From Rhizobium sp. RU20A (GTDB taxonomy: Bacteria; Pseudomonadota; Alphaproteobacteria; Rhizobiales; Rhizobiaceae), in the NCBI RefSeq assembly GCF_900155885.1, contig NZ_FTMB01000006.1, forward strand, positions 62,001 to 126,000: 64,000 nt of DNA, read 5' to 3'. The notes below the pieces were generated by a model. The model did no database searches. It saw only the letters and a list, made by a program, of their open reading frames with translations, and was not told where the DNA came from. The position numbers and the translations under genes are program-made. Positions 17,554-27,211 of this stretch are shown here, piece by piece (the first letter of the stretch is position 1; the number at the start of each line of letters is the position of its first letter).

Positions 17554-19694
17554 CAGGCGCCCCGGCCGCCGCGCGGGCCATTGCCGCCGGGACGACCGCC
17601 GGAGCGGTTGCCACCTGGACGACCGCCGGGACCCTTGGCCCCTGGACCTTTGCCACCGAAGCCGCCCTTTCCGCCCGAACGATCACCCGATGGCCGATCA
17701 CCGGAAGGACGGTCGCCACCGGCGCGCGGACCCTTGCTGAAGCCGGGCTTGCCGAAGGATTTGCCGGACGACGCGCGTCCGCCACCCTCGCCATCGGCGC
17801 TGCTTCCGAAGCTGCGGCCCTTGCCGGGTCCCTTGCCGAAGGACGGCTTGCCATCCCGGCCGCCGAAGCCCGGCTTGCTGTCCCGGTCAACGAAGCGCTT
17901 GCTGCCCCCGTCTGCGCGGTCGCCGAAGCTGCGCGGGCCCTTGCTGAAGGACCCCCGCTCGCCATCGCCGCGGGCCGGGCGCTCGTCGCGCCCCTCGCTG
18001 CGGTGCGGGCCGCGGGCGTCGCGATCGCCGCTGCCGCCGAAATCGCGGCGCGGGCCACGGCCACGCTCACCGCCCCGCTCGCCATCGCGCTCGTCGCGGC
18101 GCTGCGGCCGGTCGGCGCTGCGGATCCAGTCGCTGTCGTCCTCGTCGCGGTGAATGACCGGGCGCGCCGCATCGGCGCGCGCCTGACGCTCGGCCTTGCG
18201 GTCCGGGTCGAACTTCGCGCCCGTGCGGTTGGTCTTGCCATCGGCCGACTTGCCGTAGCGCTTGCCGCGCGGCCGGTCATCCTCGCGGCGGATGATCGGT
18301 TCTTCCGATCCATCCTTCTCGGTCTTTTCGGCGATCGGGCGGGCGCCCGGCGCCATCCAGACATTGGCGGTGCGGGCGCGCTTGGCCGGCACGCGGGCCG
18401 GCCGGTCGTCGCGCCGCTCATCGCGTTTGCCGTCCCGCCGGTCATCGCCGCGTGCGCCAAAATCCTTGCCGCCACGGGCCGGCCTGGTGTCGAGGCGGGC
18501 GCGGCCCTCCTCGCGGCGCTCGCCCTTGTCCATGCGGCGCTGCGGCCGGTCGGAGAAGGCTTCCTTCTTCCAGTCGTCGCGGCCGGAAGGACGCGTGTCG
18601 TCACCCTCGCGGGCCGGACGGCCGTCGAAGCTGTCGGTGCCGTCATTGTAGATCGGCGCATCGAAATTGGCCTTGGCCTCATCGATGAGGCGGGGCCCGA
18701 GCTGGTCGCGCAGCATGCGGCCGCGCACTTCCTGCACGCCGCCCTCCGGCAGGTCGCCGAGCTGGAACGGACCGTAGGAGATGCGGATCAGCCGGTTCAC
18801 GTCGAGGCCAAGCGCGCCGAGCACGTTCTTGATCTCGCGGTTCTTGCCTTCGCGCAGACCCATCGTCAGCCAGACGTTGGAGCCCTGCGTGCGGTCGAGC
18901 GTCGCGTCGATGGCGCCGTAGAGCACGCCGTCGACGGCAATGCCCTCCTTCAGCTTGTCGAGCTCGGCCTGGTCGATCTCGCCATGGGCGCGCACGCGGT
19001 AGCGGCGCAGCCATCCGGTGGTCGGCAGCTCCAGCACGCGGGCCAGACCGCCGTCATTGGTGAGCAGCAGCAGGCCCTCGGTGTTAATGTCGAGGCGGCC
19101 GATGGAGAGCACGCGCGGCAGCTCCTCCGGCAGGTTTTCGAACACGGTCGGGCGACCCTCGGGGTCGGAGTTGGTCGTCACGAGGCCGGCCGGCTTGTGG
19201 TAGAGCCACAGGCGCGTGCGCTCGGGGCCGCGCACCGGCTCGCCATCCACCAGCACCTCGTCAGACGGGGTGATGTTGACGACGGGCGTGTCGAGCAGCT
19301 TGCCGTTGAGGGTGATGCGGCCTTCGCTGATCATCCGCTCGATGTCGCGGCGCGAAGCGACGCCGGCGCGGGCCAGCACCTTGGAAATGCGCTGCGGCTC
19401 GTCATTGACGGCGGAGGCGACGGGCGCATCCGCGGCCTTCGGCCGCGAGGTTTTCGCACGCGGCGCATCGCCGTCCTGCGGGCGGGGTTTGCGCTTCTGC
19501 ACGTCGCTGCCGCCCTTGGCTGCGTAGGAGCCTTTGCTCCCATCCTTGCCGGCGAACGGCTTGTCGCCACGACGCGGGCCATCGCCGCCGAAGGAGGCGC
19601 TGCGGGGTGCGGATTTTCCGCCGGGCTTCGCACCCGGCTTGCGGCCTGTCGCCTTTGCGGCGCCCGGCTTCTTCGGCTTGTCTTTGTCTGTCAT
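17553..19694 (-). CDS. RluB/RsuA-family 23S rRNA pseudouridine synthase with long low-complexity tail
   Basis: The 713-residue protein has three parts. Residues 1-100 are basic and disordered (KPKKPGAAKATGRKPGAKPG). Residues about 101-345 are a standard RluB-type enzyme: an S4 domain (QRISKVLARAGVASRRDIER), then the catalytic domain with GRLDINTEGLLLLTND (catalytic Asp about 202). Residues about 355-713 are a tail of some 360 residues rich in Arg, Asp, Gly, Lys and Ser (RRDERDGERGGERGRGPRR and similar). RluB makes pseudouridine 2605 in E. coli 23S rRNA. Tails of this kind occur in alphaproteobacterial homologues, but this one is long. RNA contact or condensate behaviour is a guess. The tail DNA is strongly repetitive, which makes other frames look open. 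Confidence 0.9.
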   Translation of the reverse strand: MTDKDKPKKPGAAKATGRKPGAKPGGKSAPRSASFGGDGPRRGDKPFAGKDGSKGSYAAKGGSDVQKRKPRPQDGDAPRAKTSRPKAADAPVASAVNDEPQRISKVLARAGVASRRDIERMISEGRITLNGKLLDTPVVNITPSDEVLVDGEPVRGPERTRLWLYHKPAGLVTTNSDPEGRPTVFENLPEELPRVLSIGRLDINTEGLLLLTNDGGLARVLELPTTGWLRRYRVRAHGEIDQAELDKLKEGIAVDGVLYGAIDATLDRTQGSNVWLTMGLREGKNREIKNVLGALGLDVNRLIRISYGPFQLGDLPEGGVQEVRGRMLRDQLGPRLIDEAKANFDAPIYNDGTDSFDGRPAREGDDTRPSGRDDWKKEAFSDRPQRRMDKGERREEGRARLDTRPARGGKDFGARGDDRRDGKRDERRDDRPARVPAKRARTANVWMAPGARPIAEKTEKDGSEEPIIRREDDRPRGKRYGKSADGKTNRTGAKFDPDRKAERQARADAARPVIHRDEDDSDWIRSADRPQRRDERDGERGGERGRGPRRDFGGSGDRDARGPHRSEGRDERPARGDGERGSFSKGPRSFGDRADGGSKRFVDRDSKPGFGGRDGKPSFGKGPGKGRSFGSSADGEGGGRASSGKSFGKPGFSKGPRAGGDRPSGDRPSGDRSGGKGGFGGKGPGAKGPGGRPGGNRSGGRPGGNGPRGGRGA

Positions 19695-19791
19695 TTGTGT
19701 TGCCTGCCTTTTGGCGCTCTCCTATCAGGTCGGGGCCTTGCGGTTAAGCGGAAAGTTGCGGGCAAACCGGGCCCGGACGCGGAAGAATCGG

Positions 19792-20289
19792 ATGACGGAC
19801 GGCGAAAAGACGGTTTTGGAGGCGACGCCCGGCTCGCTCTTCATGCAGCGCGCCTTGCAGGAGGCGCGTGCGGCGGCGCTACGCGGCGAGGTGCCCGTCG
19901 GCGCGGTGGTTGTGCTCGATGGCGAGTTCATCGCCGCCGCCGGCAACCGCACGCGCGAGCTCTCCGACGTTTCCGCCCATGCCGAACTGCTGGCGATCCG
20001 TCAGGCCGGCGCCCGGCTCGGCAGCGACCGTTTGCCCGGCGCCGACCTCTACGTGACGCTGGAGCCGTGCACCCTCTGCGCCGCAGCCATCTCCTTCGCC
20101 CGCATCCGCCGGCTCTATTACGGCGCCGAAGACGAAAAGGGCGGCGCGGTCGACAATGGCGTGCGCTTCTTCTCCGCGCCCACCTGCCACCATGCGCCGG
20201 ATGTCTATTCCGGCCTTGCGGCGACGGAAGCGAGCGAGATCCTCAAGGCGTTCTTCCGGGAGCGGCGGGAGGGCTCGAGCGAGCCTTGA
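19792..20289 (+). CDS. tadA: tRNA-specific adenosine deaminase TadA
   Basis: TadA converts A34 to inosine in tRNA-Arg(ACG). The 165-residue protein shows the cytidine-deaminase zinc motifs: VSAHAELLAIRQAG (His-Ala-Glu, with the proton-shuttling Glu) and YVTLEPCTLCAAAISFAR (Pro-Cys-x-x-Cys). The middle consensus residue is Leu instead of the common Met. ATG 19792 follows GGAAGA. The gene is divergent from the pseudouridine synthase, separated by about 97 bases. It has about 10 extra N-terminal residues (MTDGEKTVLE) compared with E. coli. Confidence 0.93.
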   Translation: MTDGEKTVLEATPGSLFMQRALQEARAAALRGEVPVGAVVVLDGEFIAAAGNRTRELSDVSAHAELLAIRQAGARLGSDRLPGADLYVTLEPCTLCAAAISFARIRRLYYGAEDEKGGAVDNGVRFFSAPTCHHAPDVYSGLAATEASEILKAFFRERREGSSEP

Positions 20290-20320
20290 TCGAAAAACCC
20301 AACCGGATGGGTTATATGGA

Positions 20321-20551
20321 ATGATAACGGTGTTGAAAGCCGCTGGACTTCGGTTTGTGATCTTCAAGGACGATCATGAGCCGGCCCACGTCCATGTGTT
20401 CGGTGATGGCGAGGCGAAGATAAATCTGGTGGGCGCGGCCGACGTCACGCTGGTCTGGGCGCGTGGCATGAGCCGAAGTGACGTTCGCCGGGCGATACAG
20501 ATCACGCGTGAGCAGCGCGATGTCTTTCGAGCGGTGGAGAGATTTGCATGA
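20321..20551 (+). CDS. DUF4160 domain protein
   Basis: A 76-residue protein, MITVLKAAGLRFVIF, with the DUF4160 hallmark DDHEPAHVHVFGDGEAKI (a conserved His-x-His pattern) and a C-terminal VRRAIQITREQRDVF helix. DUF4160 genes nearly always sit directly before a DUF2442 gene, as here. The pair is often suspected of being a toxin-antitoxin-like module, but I know of no defined biochemical activity. The ribosome site is poor (GGA immediately before ATG). The stop overlaps the next gene by 4 bases (ATGA). Confidence 0.85.
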   Translation: MITVLKAAGLRFVIFKDDHEPAHVHVFGDGEAKINLVGAADVTLVWARGMSRSDVRRAIQITREQRDVFRAVERFA

Positions 20552-20967
20552 ATGAGTTGACCGATGCCGAAATCGATGCGGCCTTGGCGCGTGAAGCGGC
20601 CGCTGTAACGCCCGCCACCCGAGCGAGCGCGGCGCGCTTTGATACTGCGAGCCGCCGGACCGTGATCGAACTCGCCAACGGTGCGCTCTTCGCCTTTCCG
20701 CCGGAGCTTGCGGAGGGGCTGCGCAACGCATCGGACGAGGCGCTGGGCGACATCGAAATTCTCGACGATGGCACCGGTCTGCACTGGGAAAAGCTGGATG
20801 TCGATTTCACCGTGGCCGGCCTCGTTTCCGGCATTTTCGGCACGCGACGCTGGATGGCGCAACGCGCCGGGGAAGCAAGGTCGGACGCAAAGGCCCGCGC
20901 AGCCCGTCTGAACGGAAGCAAGGGCGGGCGCCCGAAAAAGGTCGCGCATGGTGGCCGCCAGCCGTGA
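20548..20967 (+). CDS. DUF2442 domain protein
   Basis: A 139-residue protein, partner of the DUF4160 gene with a 4-base overlap. The DUF2442 core is RRTVIELANGALFAFPPEL followed by IEILDDGTGLHWEKLDVDF, the usual pattern of about 50 residues. The C-terminal extension is basic (KARAARLNGSKGGRPKK) and resembles an AT-hook or nucleic-acid-binding tail, with a GRPKK motif. The acidic core and basic tail suggest DNA or RNA binding as a regulator (inference). Confidence 0.85.
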   Translation: MNELTDAEIDAALAREAAAVTPATRASAARFDTASRRTVIELANGALFAFPPELAEGLRNASDEALGDIEILDDGTGLHWEKLDVDFTVAGLVSGIFGTRRWMAQRAGEARSDAKARAARLNGSKGGRPKKVAHGGRQP

Positions 20968-21060
20968 CGTGACACCGTCGTCAGGCGAAATCCTGTCCCC
21001 ACCCAGTGTCAGCGGAAAAGCCGGGTGATAAAGAGGGGGCCAACCCAAGGAGCACCCCCA

Positions 21061-21576
21061 ATGACCCGTACCCTTCTCGTCATCGATGTCCAGAACGACT
21101 ACTTCCCCGGCGGCCATCTGCCGCTCTGGCAGCCGGAGGAAACCGAGGCGCGGATCGTCGACGCCATCGGCGCTGCGCGGGCGCGCGGCGACAAGGTGGT
21201 GCTGGTGCAGCATGTCTCGCCCGAGGCCGAGGGCCTGTTTGCGGCCGGCAGCCAAGGCGGCCAGATCCGCCCGGCCATCCTCGCTGCCGCCGGCGATGCG
21301 CCGGTGGTGACGAAAGCCCATGCCGACGCCTTCCAGGAAACCGACCTCAAGACCCATCTCGGCGGAACGAGCGAACTCTTCATTTGCGGGATGATGACGC
21401 AGAACTGCGTGATCTTCACGGCGCTGTCGGAGCTCGCGCACGGCTTGACGATCAAGGTGATAGGCGATCTCTGTGCTGCGCCGAGCGAAATCGTTCATCT
21501 CATTGCGCTGAATGGCCTGGAATCGAAGGGCTATGTCGTCGGTACGGACGCGCTTGGGCCCGCTCAGGCGTCCTGA
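21061..21576 (+). CDS. Isochorismatase-family cysteine hydrolase
   Basis: A 171-residue alpha/beta hydrolase of the isochorismatase/nicotinamidase superfamily. The catalytic triad is visible: Asp9 in LLVIDVQNDYFPGG, Lys in VVTKAHADAFQETDL, and Cys in LFICGMMTQNCVIFTAL. The ATG at 21061 follows CCAAGGAGC. The substrate could be an N-carbamoyl compound, nicotinamide or isochorismate; the short single-domain form with CGMMTQNCV does not decide this. It converges with the GNAT gene, and the two reading frames overlap by 13 bases. Confidence 0.88.
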   Translation: MTRTLLVIDVQNDYFPGGHLPLWQPEETEARIVDAIGAARARGDKVVLVQHVSPEAEGLFAAGSQGGQIRPAILAAAGDAPVVTKAHADAFQETDLKTHLGGTSELFICGMMTQNCVIFTALSELAHGLTIKVIGDLCAAPSEIVHLIALNGLESKGYVVGTDALGPAQAS

Positions 21577-22073
21577 TCACCCGTTTTCATCGCATCGCCA
21601 TCGGCAAAGGCGGCGAGATCGTCGCCGGTCAGGCGATAGCGGATCCATTCGCTCTGCGGTTTGGCGCCGATGGCGTCGTAGACACGAATGGCCGGTGCAT
21701 TCCAGTCGAGCACCGACCATTCGAAGCGCCCGCACCCTTCGGTGAGCGCGATGCGGGCGAGGTGGCGCAGCAGCGCCTTGCCCGCCCCTGTGCCGCGCGC
21801 TTCGGGCGCCACATAGAGATCTTCGAGATAAAGACCCTTGCGGGCCTGCCAGGTGGAGTAGCTGTAGAAGAAGATGGCAAAGCCGACAGGCCTTCCGTCT
21901 TTCTCGGCGATCACAGCCCGCGCGGCCGGCTTGGGGCCGAACAGCGTGTCCGTCAGGCTGTCCACCGTCGCATCGACCGCGTCGGCAGCCTTCTCGTAGG
22001 TCGCGAGATCGATGATGAAACCGAGGATCACAGGCGCATCGGCCCGCACCGCATCGCGGATTGTCAGGGTCAT
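21564..22073 (-). CDS. GNAT-family N-acetyltransferase
   Basis: A 169-residue GNAT protein starting MTLTIRDAVRADAPVILGFI. Acetyl-CoA-binding motif A is LYVAPEARGTGAGKALLRHL (R/Q-x-x-G-x-G/A), preceded by the beta-bulge segment ARKGLYLEDL and followed by FEWSVLDWNAPAIRVYDAIG, a pattern shared with diamine (spermidine/spermine-like) acetyltransferases. The substrate is therefore possibly a polyamine or thialysine-type amine, but this is inference. ATG 22073 was preferred over 22115 because the family begins directly with the T-I-R-x-A strand. Confidence 0.87.
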   Translation of the reverse strand: MTLTIRDAVRADAPVILGFIIDLATYEKAADAVDATVDSLTDTLFGPKPAARAVIAEKDGRPVGFAIFFYSYSTWQARKGLYLEDLYVAPEARGTGAGKALLRHLARIALTEGCGRFEWSVLDWNAPAIRVYDAIGAKPQSEWIRYRLTGDDLAAFADGDAMKTGDQDA

Positions 22074-22139
22074 GGGAAAAGCGCCTGATCTTGAAGAGAC
22101 ATCACGGCGACGCACGAAGCGCCGTCACGGGCGTCCGGA

Positions 22140-22757
22140 TCAGAAGGGCCAGTACCACTTGCTGCCGGTGTTCTTCATCTCCGCTTCCTGCTTGCGGCGA
22201 CGCTCCTTGACCCTTTCCGGTTCGCCGAGATCGGCAACGGCCTGTTCCGGCAGCTTGCGATATTCGAGCGGCGGATCGGAGAGGAATCGGCGTTTGTCGG
22301 AATAGGCGCCCATCTGGATCCGGCGGGCCTCGCGATAGGCCTCCTGCTGCTCCTTGGCGCTCAACTGGCGGCCGTTCGCGCTGGCCTTGGCAAGCGGCGA
22401 GACGTACGTGGTGCTGCCCTTGTTGGCATCAGCCTCCTCGCGCAGACGCTGGCGCGTCTCCTCGGGCGATTCGACCCAGGCAGGATTGTTCTCGCGGCTG
22501 GCGAGCGTCGCCTGTGGCTGCACCAGAGTCGCGGCTTCCTTGCCCGGTGGCAGCACGAGGCCGGCGCGCGGCTGGTATTTGGTGTTGGTCTTGTTGGTGT
22601 CGGGCGTGAACGCGAGTGTCGAGCCGAGATCGTCCACCAGATGTTCGGCCGCGGTCTTGTCGGTGCCGTAGGTGGGGCTGCTCATGCAGCCGGAGAGTGC
22701 CGCCGTGCCGGCGAGCATCGCCACCAGAGAGCCGTAGACCCGAACCTTCGCCATCAT
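22140..22757 (-). CDS. Putative lipoprotein of unknown function
   Basis: The 205-residue product starts MMAKVRVYGSLVAML and has a type II signal peptide with a lipobox (AALSGC), so it should be lipidated. Export to the outer membrane cannot be confirmed. After the Cys the sequence is polar, with KQEAEMKNTGSKWYWPF at the C-terminus and several RRI/REEAD helical stretches. I do not recognise a named domain, but rhizobial genomes carry similar proteins. ATG 22757 follows GGAAGGG; the second ATG at 22754 is equally possible. Confidence 0.75.
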   Translation of the reverse strand: MMAKVRVYGSLVAMLAGTAALSGCMSSPTYGTDKTAAEHLVDDLGSTLAFTPDTNKTNTKYQPRAGLVLPPGKEAATLVQPQATLASRENNPAWVESPEETRQRLREEADANKGSTTYVSPLAKASANGRQLSAKEQQEAYREARRIQMGAYSDKRRFLSDPPLEYRKLPEQAVADLGEPERVKERRRKQEAEMKNTGSKWYWPF

Positions 22758-22972
22758 CGCATGAACCCTTCCAGCACTGCCGGTACGCACGCCATCGTCA
22801 ACGGACGCCCTCATGGCCCCGTGGCGGAGGAATCCGCCAAATTTCAGGCAGCTTTACCGGATGGAAGGGGCAAGCGCAATCGCGCCCGCACGATTGTCGG
22901 GGCTCCCGCAGCTTCAGTGACGCTTCGTCTGGCACGCCGTCAAGATCCGGCAAGGCCCTGGTGCGGCCCGGC

Positions 22973-23197
22973 TCAGGCCTGATCCGGCAGGCCTCCGGCC
23001 CGGCGTTCTGCCTCCAGCGAGGCGGCGGCATCGCTGTAGGCTTCCTGGCGGGCGACACTCCAGTAGCGCAACTCGTCGACCGGGATCTGTCGGCCCGTGA
23101 CGGCGCAGATGACATGCGAGCCGGCCAGCAGAATCTGGTAGTCGCCATCCTGGTAACGGATCTTTGCTTCGCGCATGCCGCCATCGAACCGGTTCAT
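22973..23197 (-). CDS. DUF2093 domain protein
   Basis: A 74-residue protein beginning MNRFDGGMREAKIRYQDGDY and containing SHVICAVTGRQIPVDELRYW, the DUF2093 pattern (a small family next to mutL or lpxK in Rhizobiales). One Cys precedes the TGRQIP segment. Function is unknown. It lies 114 bases downstream of mutL on the same strand and probably shares its transcript. Confidence 0.88.
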   Translation of the reverse strand: MNRFDGGMREAKIRYQDGDYQILLAGSHVICAVTGRQIPVDELRYWSVARQEAYSDAAASLEAERRAGGLPDQA

Positions 23198-23311
23198 CGT
23201 CTGCCTCTCGTCCTTCGTCCACCGGGACAGGAACCCGGCATTGGCGGCCCGGGCCGCCCCTTGCCTCCGGCATAGACCCTCGTATGGCGGCTTGCCAAGC
23301 CTTTCCGTCCC

Positions 23312-25237
23312 TCAACTGCGGCCAAAGAGACGTTCGATATCGGAAAGCTTCAGCTCGATATAGGTGGGGCGGCCGTGATTGCACTGGCCGGAGCCGGGCG
23401 TCGCCTCCATCTGCCGCAGCAGCGCATTCATTTCCTCCGCGCGCAGCCGCCGCCCGGAGCGCACCGAGCCGTGGCAGGCCATGGTGGCGGCGAGGTAGTC
23501 GAGCCGTGCCGCGAGCCCCCCGGCCGTGTCCCATTCGGCCAGTTCGTCAGCCAGCTGCCGCACCAGCCCCACAGCATCCATCTCGCCCAGCATGGACGGC
23601 GTCTCGCGCACGCAGACCGCGCCCGGCCCGAACCGCTCGATCCCGAGCCCGAGGCGCGAAAAGCTCTCGGCATGCGCCATCAGCCGGTCGCAATCTTCCT
23701 CCGGCAGGTCGATGATCTCGGGGATCAGCAGCGCCTGGGCGGGAATGGCGCGTTCGGCAAGCCCCTTGCGCATGGCCTCAAACACGAGCCGCTCATGGGC
23801 TGCGTGCTGGTCGACGATGACGATGCCGTCGCGGGTCTGGGCGACGATATAGTTCTCGTGAAGCTGCGCCCGCGCCGCGCCAAGCGGAAACTGTTCGGCG
23901 CTCACCTCCGGCGCGGATGCCTGGCCTGTCGCCATCTCGACCGCTGGACCGCTGCGCGCCGACGGCGCGGCAAAAGCCGCAAAGCCACCCTGCGCCGCCT
24001 CGGCAAATCCCCATCCGGACGGTGCCGCCGCAGCGTCGCCCTGGATGCGCTCGCCACCTCCTGCCGACAGGGGGCGCGAGGGCGACATTGCCGCCGTCCA
24101 GGGCGAGGCGGGCCGCGCCGCGCCAAAGCCCGCACCCCCGCCAAAACCCGCACCCCCGCCAAAACGGTGTCCGCCACCGGGCGCGCCGCCCATGCCGTTT
24201 TCCGGCCGGAACGCGCGCATCAGGCCGCTCGCGCCGGTCGTTGCGGCCCGGTCGCCTTCCCTGGCCAGGGCCTCGCGGATCGCGCCGACGATCAGCCCGC
24301 GCACCAGTGCCGGATCGCGAAACCGCACATCGGCCTTGGCGGGATGCACGTTGACGTCCACCAGCGCCGGATCGATCGCGATCGACAGGACCGCGACCGG
24401 ATAGCGCCCGTGCGGGATGGTCTCCGCATAGGCACCGCGAATGGCTGAGAGAATCAGCTTGTCCTGGACGGGGCGGCCGTTGACGAAGGCGAACTGATGC
24501 AGCGAATTGCCGCGATTGTAGGTGGGCACGCCCGCAAAGCCGGTCAGCCGCACCTCTTCCCGCTCGGCGTCAAGGCCGATCGCATTGTCGCGGAAATCCT
24601 TGCCGATCACCTGCGCGATCCGGGCGAGGCGGTCGTCACCGACCCCGGAAAATTCAAGCGTGGTGCGATCCGAGCCCGACAGCACGAAACGGATTGCGGG
24701 AAAGGCAAGCGCCATGCGCCGGACGATCTCGGTGATCGCCGCCGCTTCGGCGCGCTCGCTCTTTAGAAATTTCAGCCGGGCTGGCGTGGCGAAGAAGAGG
24801 TCGCGCACCTCGACGACGGTGCCGGGATTGGCCGCGGCCGGCCGCACGGGCCTCAGCGCGCCGCCTTCTACGGCAATCTCATGGCCCTCGGCTGTGCCCG
24901 GCTGGCGCGTCGTGATCGACAGGCGCGCCACCGAGCCGATCGACGGCAGCGCTTCGCCGCGAAAGCCGAGCGTGCGGATGTCGAAGAGGCTGTGCGAGAG
25001 CTTGGAGGTGCAGTGTCGCCGTACCGCCAGCTCCAGATCCTCCGGCGTCATGCCGCTGCCGTTGTCGGTGACGCGCAGCAGCCCCTTGCCGCCGCCGGCC
25101 GTGGCGATCTCGATGCGCGTTGCGCCGGCGTCGATGGCGTTTTCGATCAATTCCTTCGCCGCGCTGGCGGGGCGCTCGATGACCTCGCCGGCGGCGATCT
25201 GGTTGATCAGGGTTTCGGGAAGCTGCTTGATGATCAT
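23312..25237 (-). CDS. mutL: DNA mismatch repair protein MutL (endonuclease-type)
   Basis: A 641-residue MutL. The N-terminal GHKL ATPase has [23 protein letters not shown] and [15 protein letters not shown]. The C-terminal domain has the endonuclease metal motif [12 protein letters not shown], i.e. the DQHA-x2-E-x4-E signature of MutL proteins that nick DNA themselves, as expected in bacteria without MutH. CNHGRP near the C-terminus is also conserved. The linker (about residues 350-450) is Gly/Ala/Pro-rich and holds 18-base tandem repeats encoding FGGGAG. ATG 25237 ([19 protein letters not shown]) is the conserved start; in-frame upstream codons give a spurious leader. Confidence 0.97.
   Translation of the reverse strand: MIIKQLPETLINQIAAGEVIERPASAAKELIENAIDAGATRIEIATAGGGKGLLRVTDNGSGMTPEDLELAVRRHCTSKLSHSLFDIRTLGFRGEALPSIGSVARLSITTRQPGTAEGHEIAVEGGALRPVRPAAANPGTVVEVRDLFFATPARLKFLKSERAEAAAITEIVRRMALAFPAIRFVLSGSDRTTLEFSGVGDDRLARIAQVIGKDFRDNAIGLDAEREEVRLTGFAGVPTYNRGNSLHQFAFVNGRPVQDKLILSAIRGAYAETIPHGRYPVAVLSIAIDPALVDVNVHPAKADVRFRDPALVRGLIVGAIREALAREGDRAATTGASGLMRAFRPENGMGGAPGGGHRFGGGAGFGGGAGFGAARPASPWTAAMSPSRPLSAGGGERIQGDAAAAPSGWGFAEAAQGGFAAFAAPSARSGPAVEMATGQASAPEVSAEQFPLGAARAQLHENYIVAQTRDGIVIVDQHAAHERLVFEAMRKGLAERAIPAQALLIPEIIDLPEEDCDRLMAHAESFSRLGLGIERFGPGAVCVRETPSMLGEMDAVGLVRQLADELAEWDTAGGLAARLDYLAATMACHGSVRSGRRLRAEEMNALLRQMEATPGSGQCNHGRPTYIELKLSDIERLFGRS
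24121..24168. repeat. 18-base tandem repeat in the MutL linker
   Basis: A unit of about 18 bases, GCCAAAACCCGCACCCCC on the plus strand, occurs about two and a half times. On the coding strand it gives [18 protein letters not shown] in the inter-domain linker. Copy number could vary by slippage without breaking the frame, because 18 is a multiple of three. Confidence 0.8.
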
Positions 25238-25486
25238 GCGCCATTTTCGGGGATTCGCCCACGTAAGGAAAGGCGGTCGCCCGGTTTTTCCCATGGGACG
25301 GCGCGGCGCAACGCCCGCTCGTCGGAAGCGACAAGCTCCGGTCAAGCATTGGTCGTCATGATGGCTGAAGACCCTCCGTGTGCAACCAGGCATTTCGCCG
25401 ACGGCTGTTGCGCCCTGCGGGCGGTTTCGACATGGCGGCCTCCTGGTGGCAGGGAGTCGTGACGGTCGTGGAAATGGAGCATGTGA

Positions 25487-27211
25487 ATGACGGGATCGGC
25501 GTCACCTGACGCGAACATCCACCGTTTGGTTCTTGATGTGGCTGCCGAAATGTTCGGGTCGGCCCTGCTTGTCTGCGACAAGTCGGATGCCATCGTCTTT
25601 GCCAGCCGCAGCCTTCTCCAGATCTTTCCGATCGGCGGCCAGTTCATCCAGCCGGGCACGCGCCTGCGTGATTTTCTCGGCGCGGTCTATGATTGCGGCG
25701 TTCGCCCCGGAACTGTGCCGGAAACCAGCCGCCGCCGGGCCAATCGCGACGAATGGATTTCCCGGCAGATTTCCATCCACTGGCGCGAGCGTCACGAAAT
25801 GGAAGAGCGAATCGGCCGCCACCGCTGGATCAACATCGTCCTGCGCCGGCTGACGAGCGGCCACGGCGTCTTCGCCTTCATCGACATTTCCGAACAGCGC
25901 AACCGCGAGGAAAAGCTGCAGTTCGACCTCGAACGCGTCGAGATGACCGAACGCATCCTCGATGAACTGCCCAATCCGCTCTTCGTCAAGGACCGCAATC
26001 TCCACTACGTCGCCGTCAACAAGGCCTTCTGCCAACTGCAGGGCATGTCGGCCGAGCAGATCCTCGGCCGCACGGCCTGGGATCTCCTGGAGCCGGACCT
26101 TGCCGAGCGCTACGAGCGCTCCGACCGGCAAGTGCTCGAGACCGGCGAGGCCTTCGCCCTTCCCGAACAGGCCGTGACATCGGACGGTGAGGATCTCTGG
26201 GTCATCACCCGCAAGTTCCGCGTTGGCGATCCGGCCCAGCCGATGCTCGTCACCTGCCTGAACGATGTGTCCGAGGTGCTGATGGCGTCCGAATCGCCTT
26301 TCCCGGCCGCCGATGGCGCGCCCAAGCCCGACTATGACGCCTTTCTGCCGGGGCAGAACTGCTACGATCCCTTCCGTGCCATTGCCGTTCAGGATCTCGG
26401 GGTTGGCACCGGCATGATCGATCCGGCCGGGGTGACGCCCATCAAGACGAGCCCGCCATCGCGCGTCGCCATCGTCACCGCCGAGGATTCCATCGGCGCC
26501 GCCCTCGTCGCCCAGCTATCCATCTGGGGTGTCGAGGCCTGCCGCGTCGGCTCGCTCGCCGAACTCGACATGCTGCTCGATCTTGCCGCAGGGGAGGGCA
26601 TCGCCCTTGATGCCATCCTCGCCGATACCGCGCTCGGTGCGCCGGGTGATCGGCCCATCCCGCTGATCGGCTTCGACGGCCACGCCGATGCCCATGCCCT
26701 TCTTGCGGATCTCGAACGGGCGGGCGTCGCCGTCTTCTCCGATCACGTCGCCCTTGACAGCGATGCCGATCTGGAGAGCGGCGACGATGCACGCGAGCCC
26801 GTGCGCGAGCCGGGCGTCGATGTGCTCGTCGTTGAGGACAACCAGATCAACCAGTTTGTCTTCACGCAGATCCTCGAAGCACTCGGCCTCAGCCAGCGCA
26901 TCGTCGCGACGGCGCGCGAGGGAATTGACGCCTGGCTCGAGCTGCGCCCGCGCCTCGTCTTCGTCGACATTTCGCTGCCCGACATGGATCCCTATGACAT
27001 GGTCGGAAAAATTCGGACGCTGGAAGCGGCGACCGGCAGCCAGACCCCCATCGTCCTTGTCGCCAACGGGATCGAGGCCTTCGATCCGCAGCGGGCTCAA
27101 CCCCACGGTGTCCACGACCACCTGATGAAGCCTCTCAGCCCGGATGCCGTGGAGATCATGTATCGGCGGCATGTTCCCGTCAAAGTGGGGCGCGAAGGCG
27201 CCCAGCCGTGA
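25487..27211 (+). CDS. PAS-PAS-REC-REC signalling protein without an output or kinase domain
   Basis: The 574-residue protein has an N-terminal PAS-like region (about 10-140) ending in [21 protein letters not shown] clear PAS domain (about 150-270) follows: [20 protein letters not shown]. Next is a degenerate receiver (about 330-435) and a C-terminal receiver (about 445-565). The last receiver keeps [18 protein letters not shown] (acidic pair), the phosphoacceptor Asp in [15 protein letters not shown] and the Lys in LMKPLSP, but the switch Thr/Ser position appears to be Val (IVLVANG). There is no DHp/CA kinase, GGDEF or DNA-binding domain, so it would act through protein contacts. The downstream GGDEF-EAL gene is a plausible partner. 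The start ATG 25487 was chosen because it directly precedes the PAS region. Confidence 0.85.
   Translation: MTGSASPDANIHRLVLDVAAEMFGSALLVCDKSDAIVFASRSLLQIFPIGGQFIQPGTRLRDFLGAVYDCGVRPGTVPETSRRRANRDEWISRQISIHWRERHEMEERIGRHRWINIVLRRLTSGHGVFAFIDISEQRNREEKLQFDLERVEMTERILDELPNPLFVKDRNLHYVAVNKAFCQLQGMSAEQILGRTAWDLLEPDLAERYERSDRQVLETGEAFALPEQAVTSDGEDLWVITRKFRVGDPAQPMLVTCLNDVSEVLMASESPFPAADGAPKPDYDAFLPGQNCYDPFRAIAVQDLGVGTGMIDPAGVTPIKTSPPSRVAIVTAEDSIGAALVAQLSIWGVEACRVGSLAELDMLLDLAAGEGIALDAILADTALGAPGDRPIPLIGFDGHADAHALLADLERAGVAVFSDHVALDSDADLESGDDAREPVREPGVDVLVVEDNQINQFVFTQILEALGLSQRIVATAREGIDAWLELRPRLVFVDISLPDMDPYDMVGKIRTLEAATGSQTPIVLVANGIEAFDPQRAQPHGVHDHLMKPLSPDAVEIMYRRHVPVKVGREGAQP

Noticed and set aside
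18003-20324. Plus-strand frame of about 770 codons opposite the pseudouridine synthase tail
   Set aside because: The repetitive tail DNA keeps all frames open; the sequence is Ala/Val/Leu-rich nonsense and crosses tadA in another frame.
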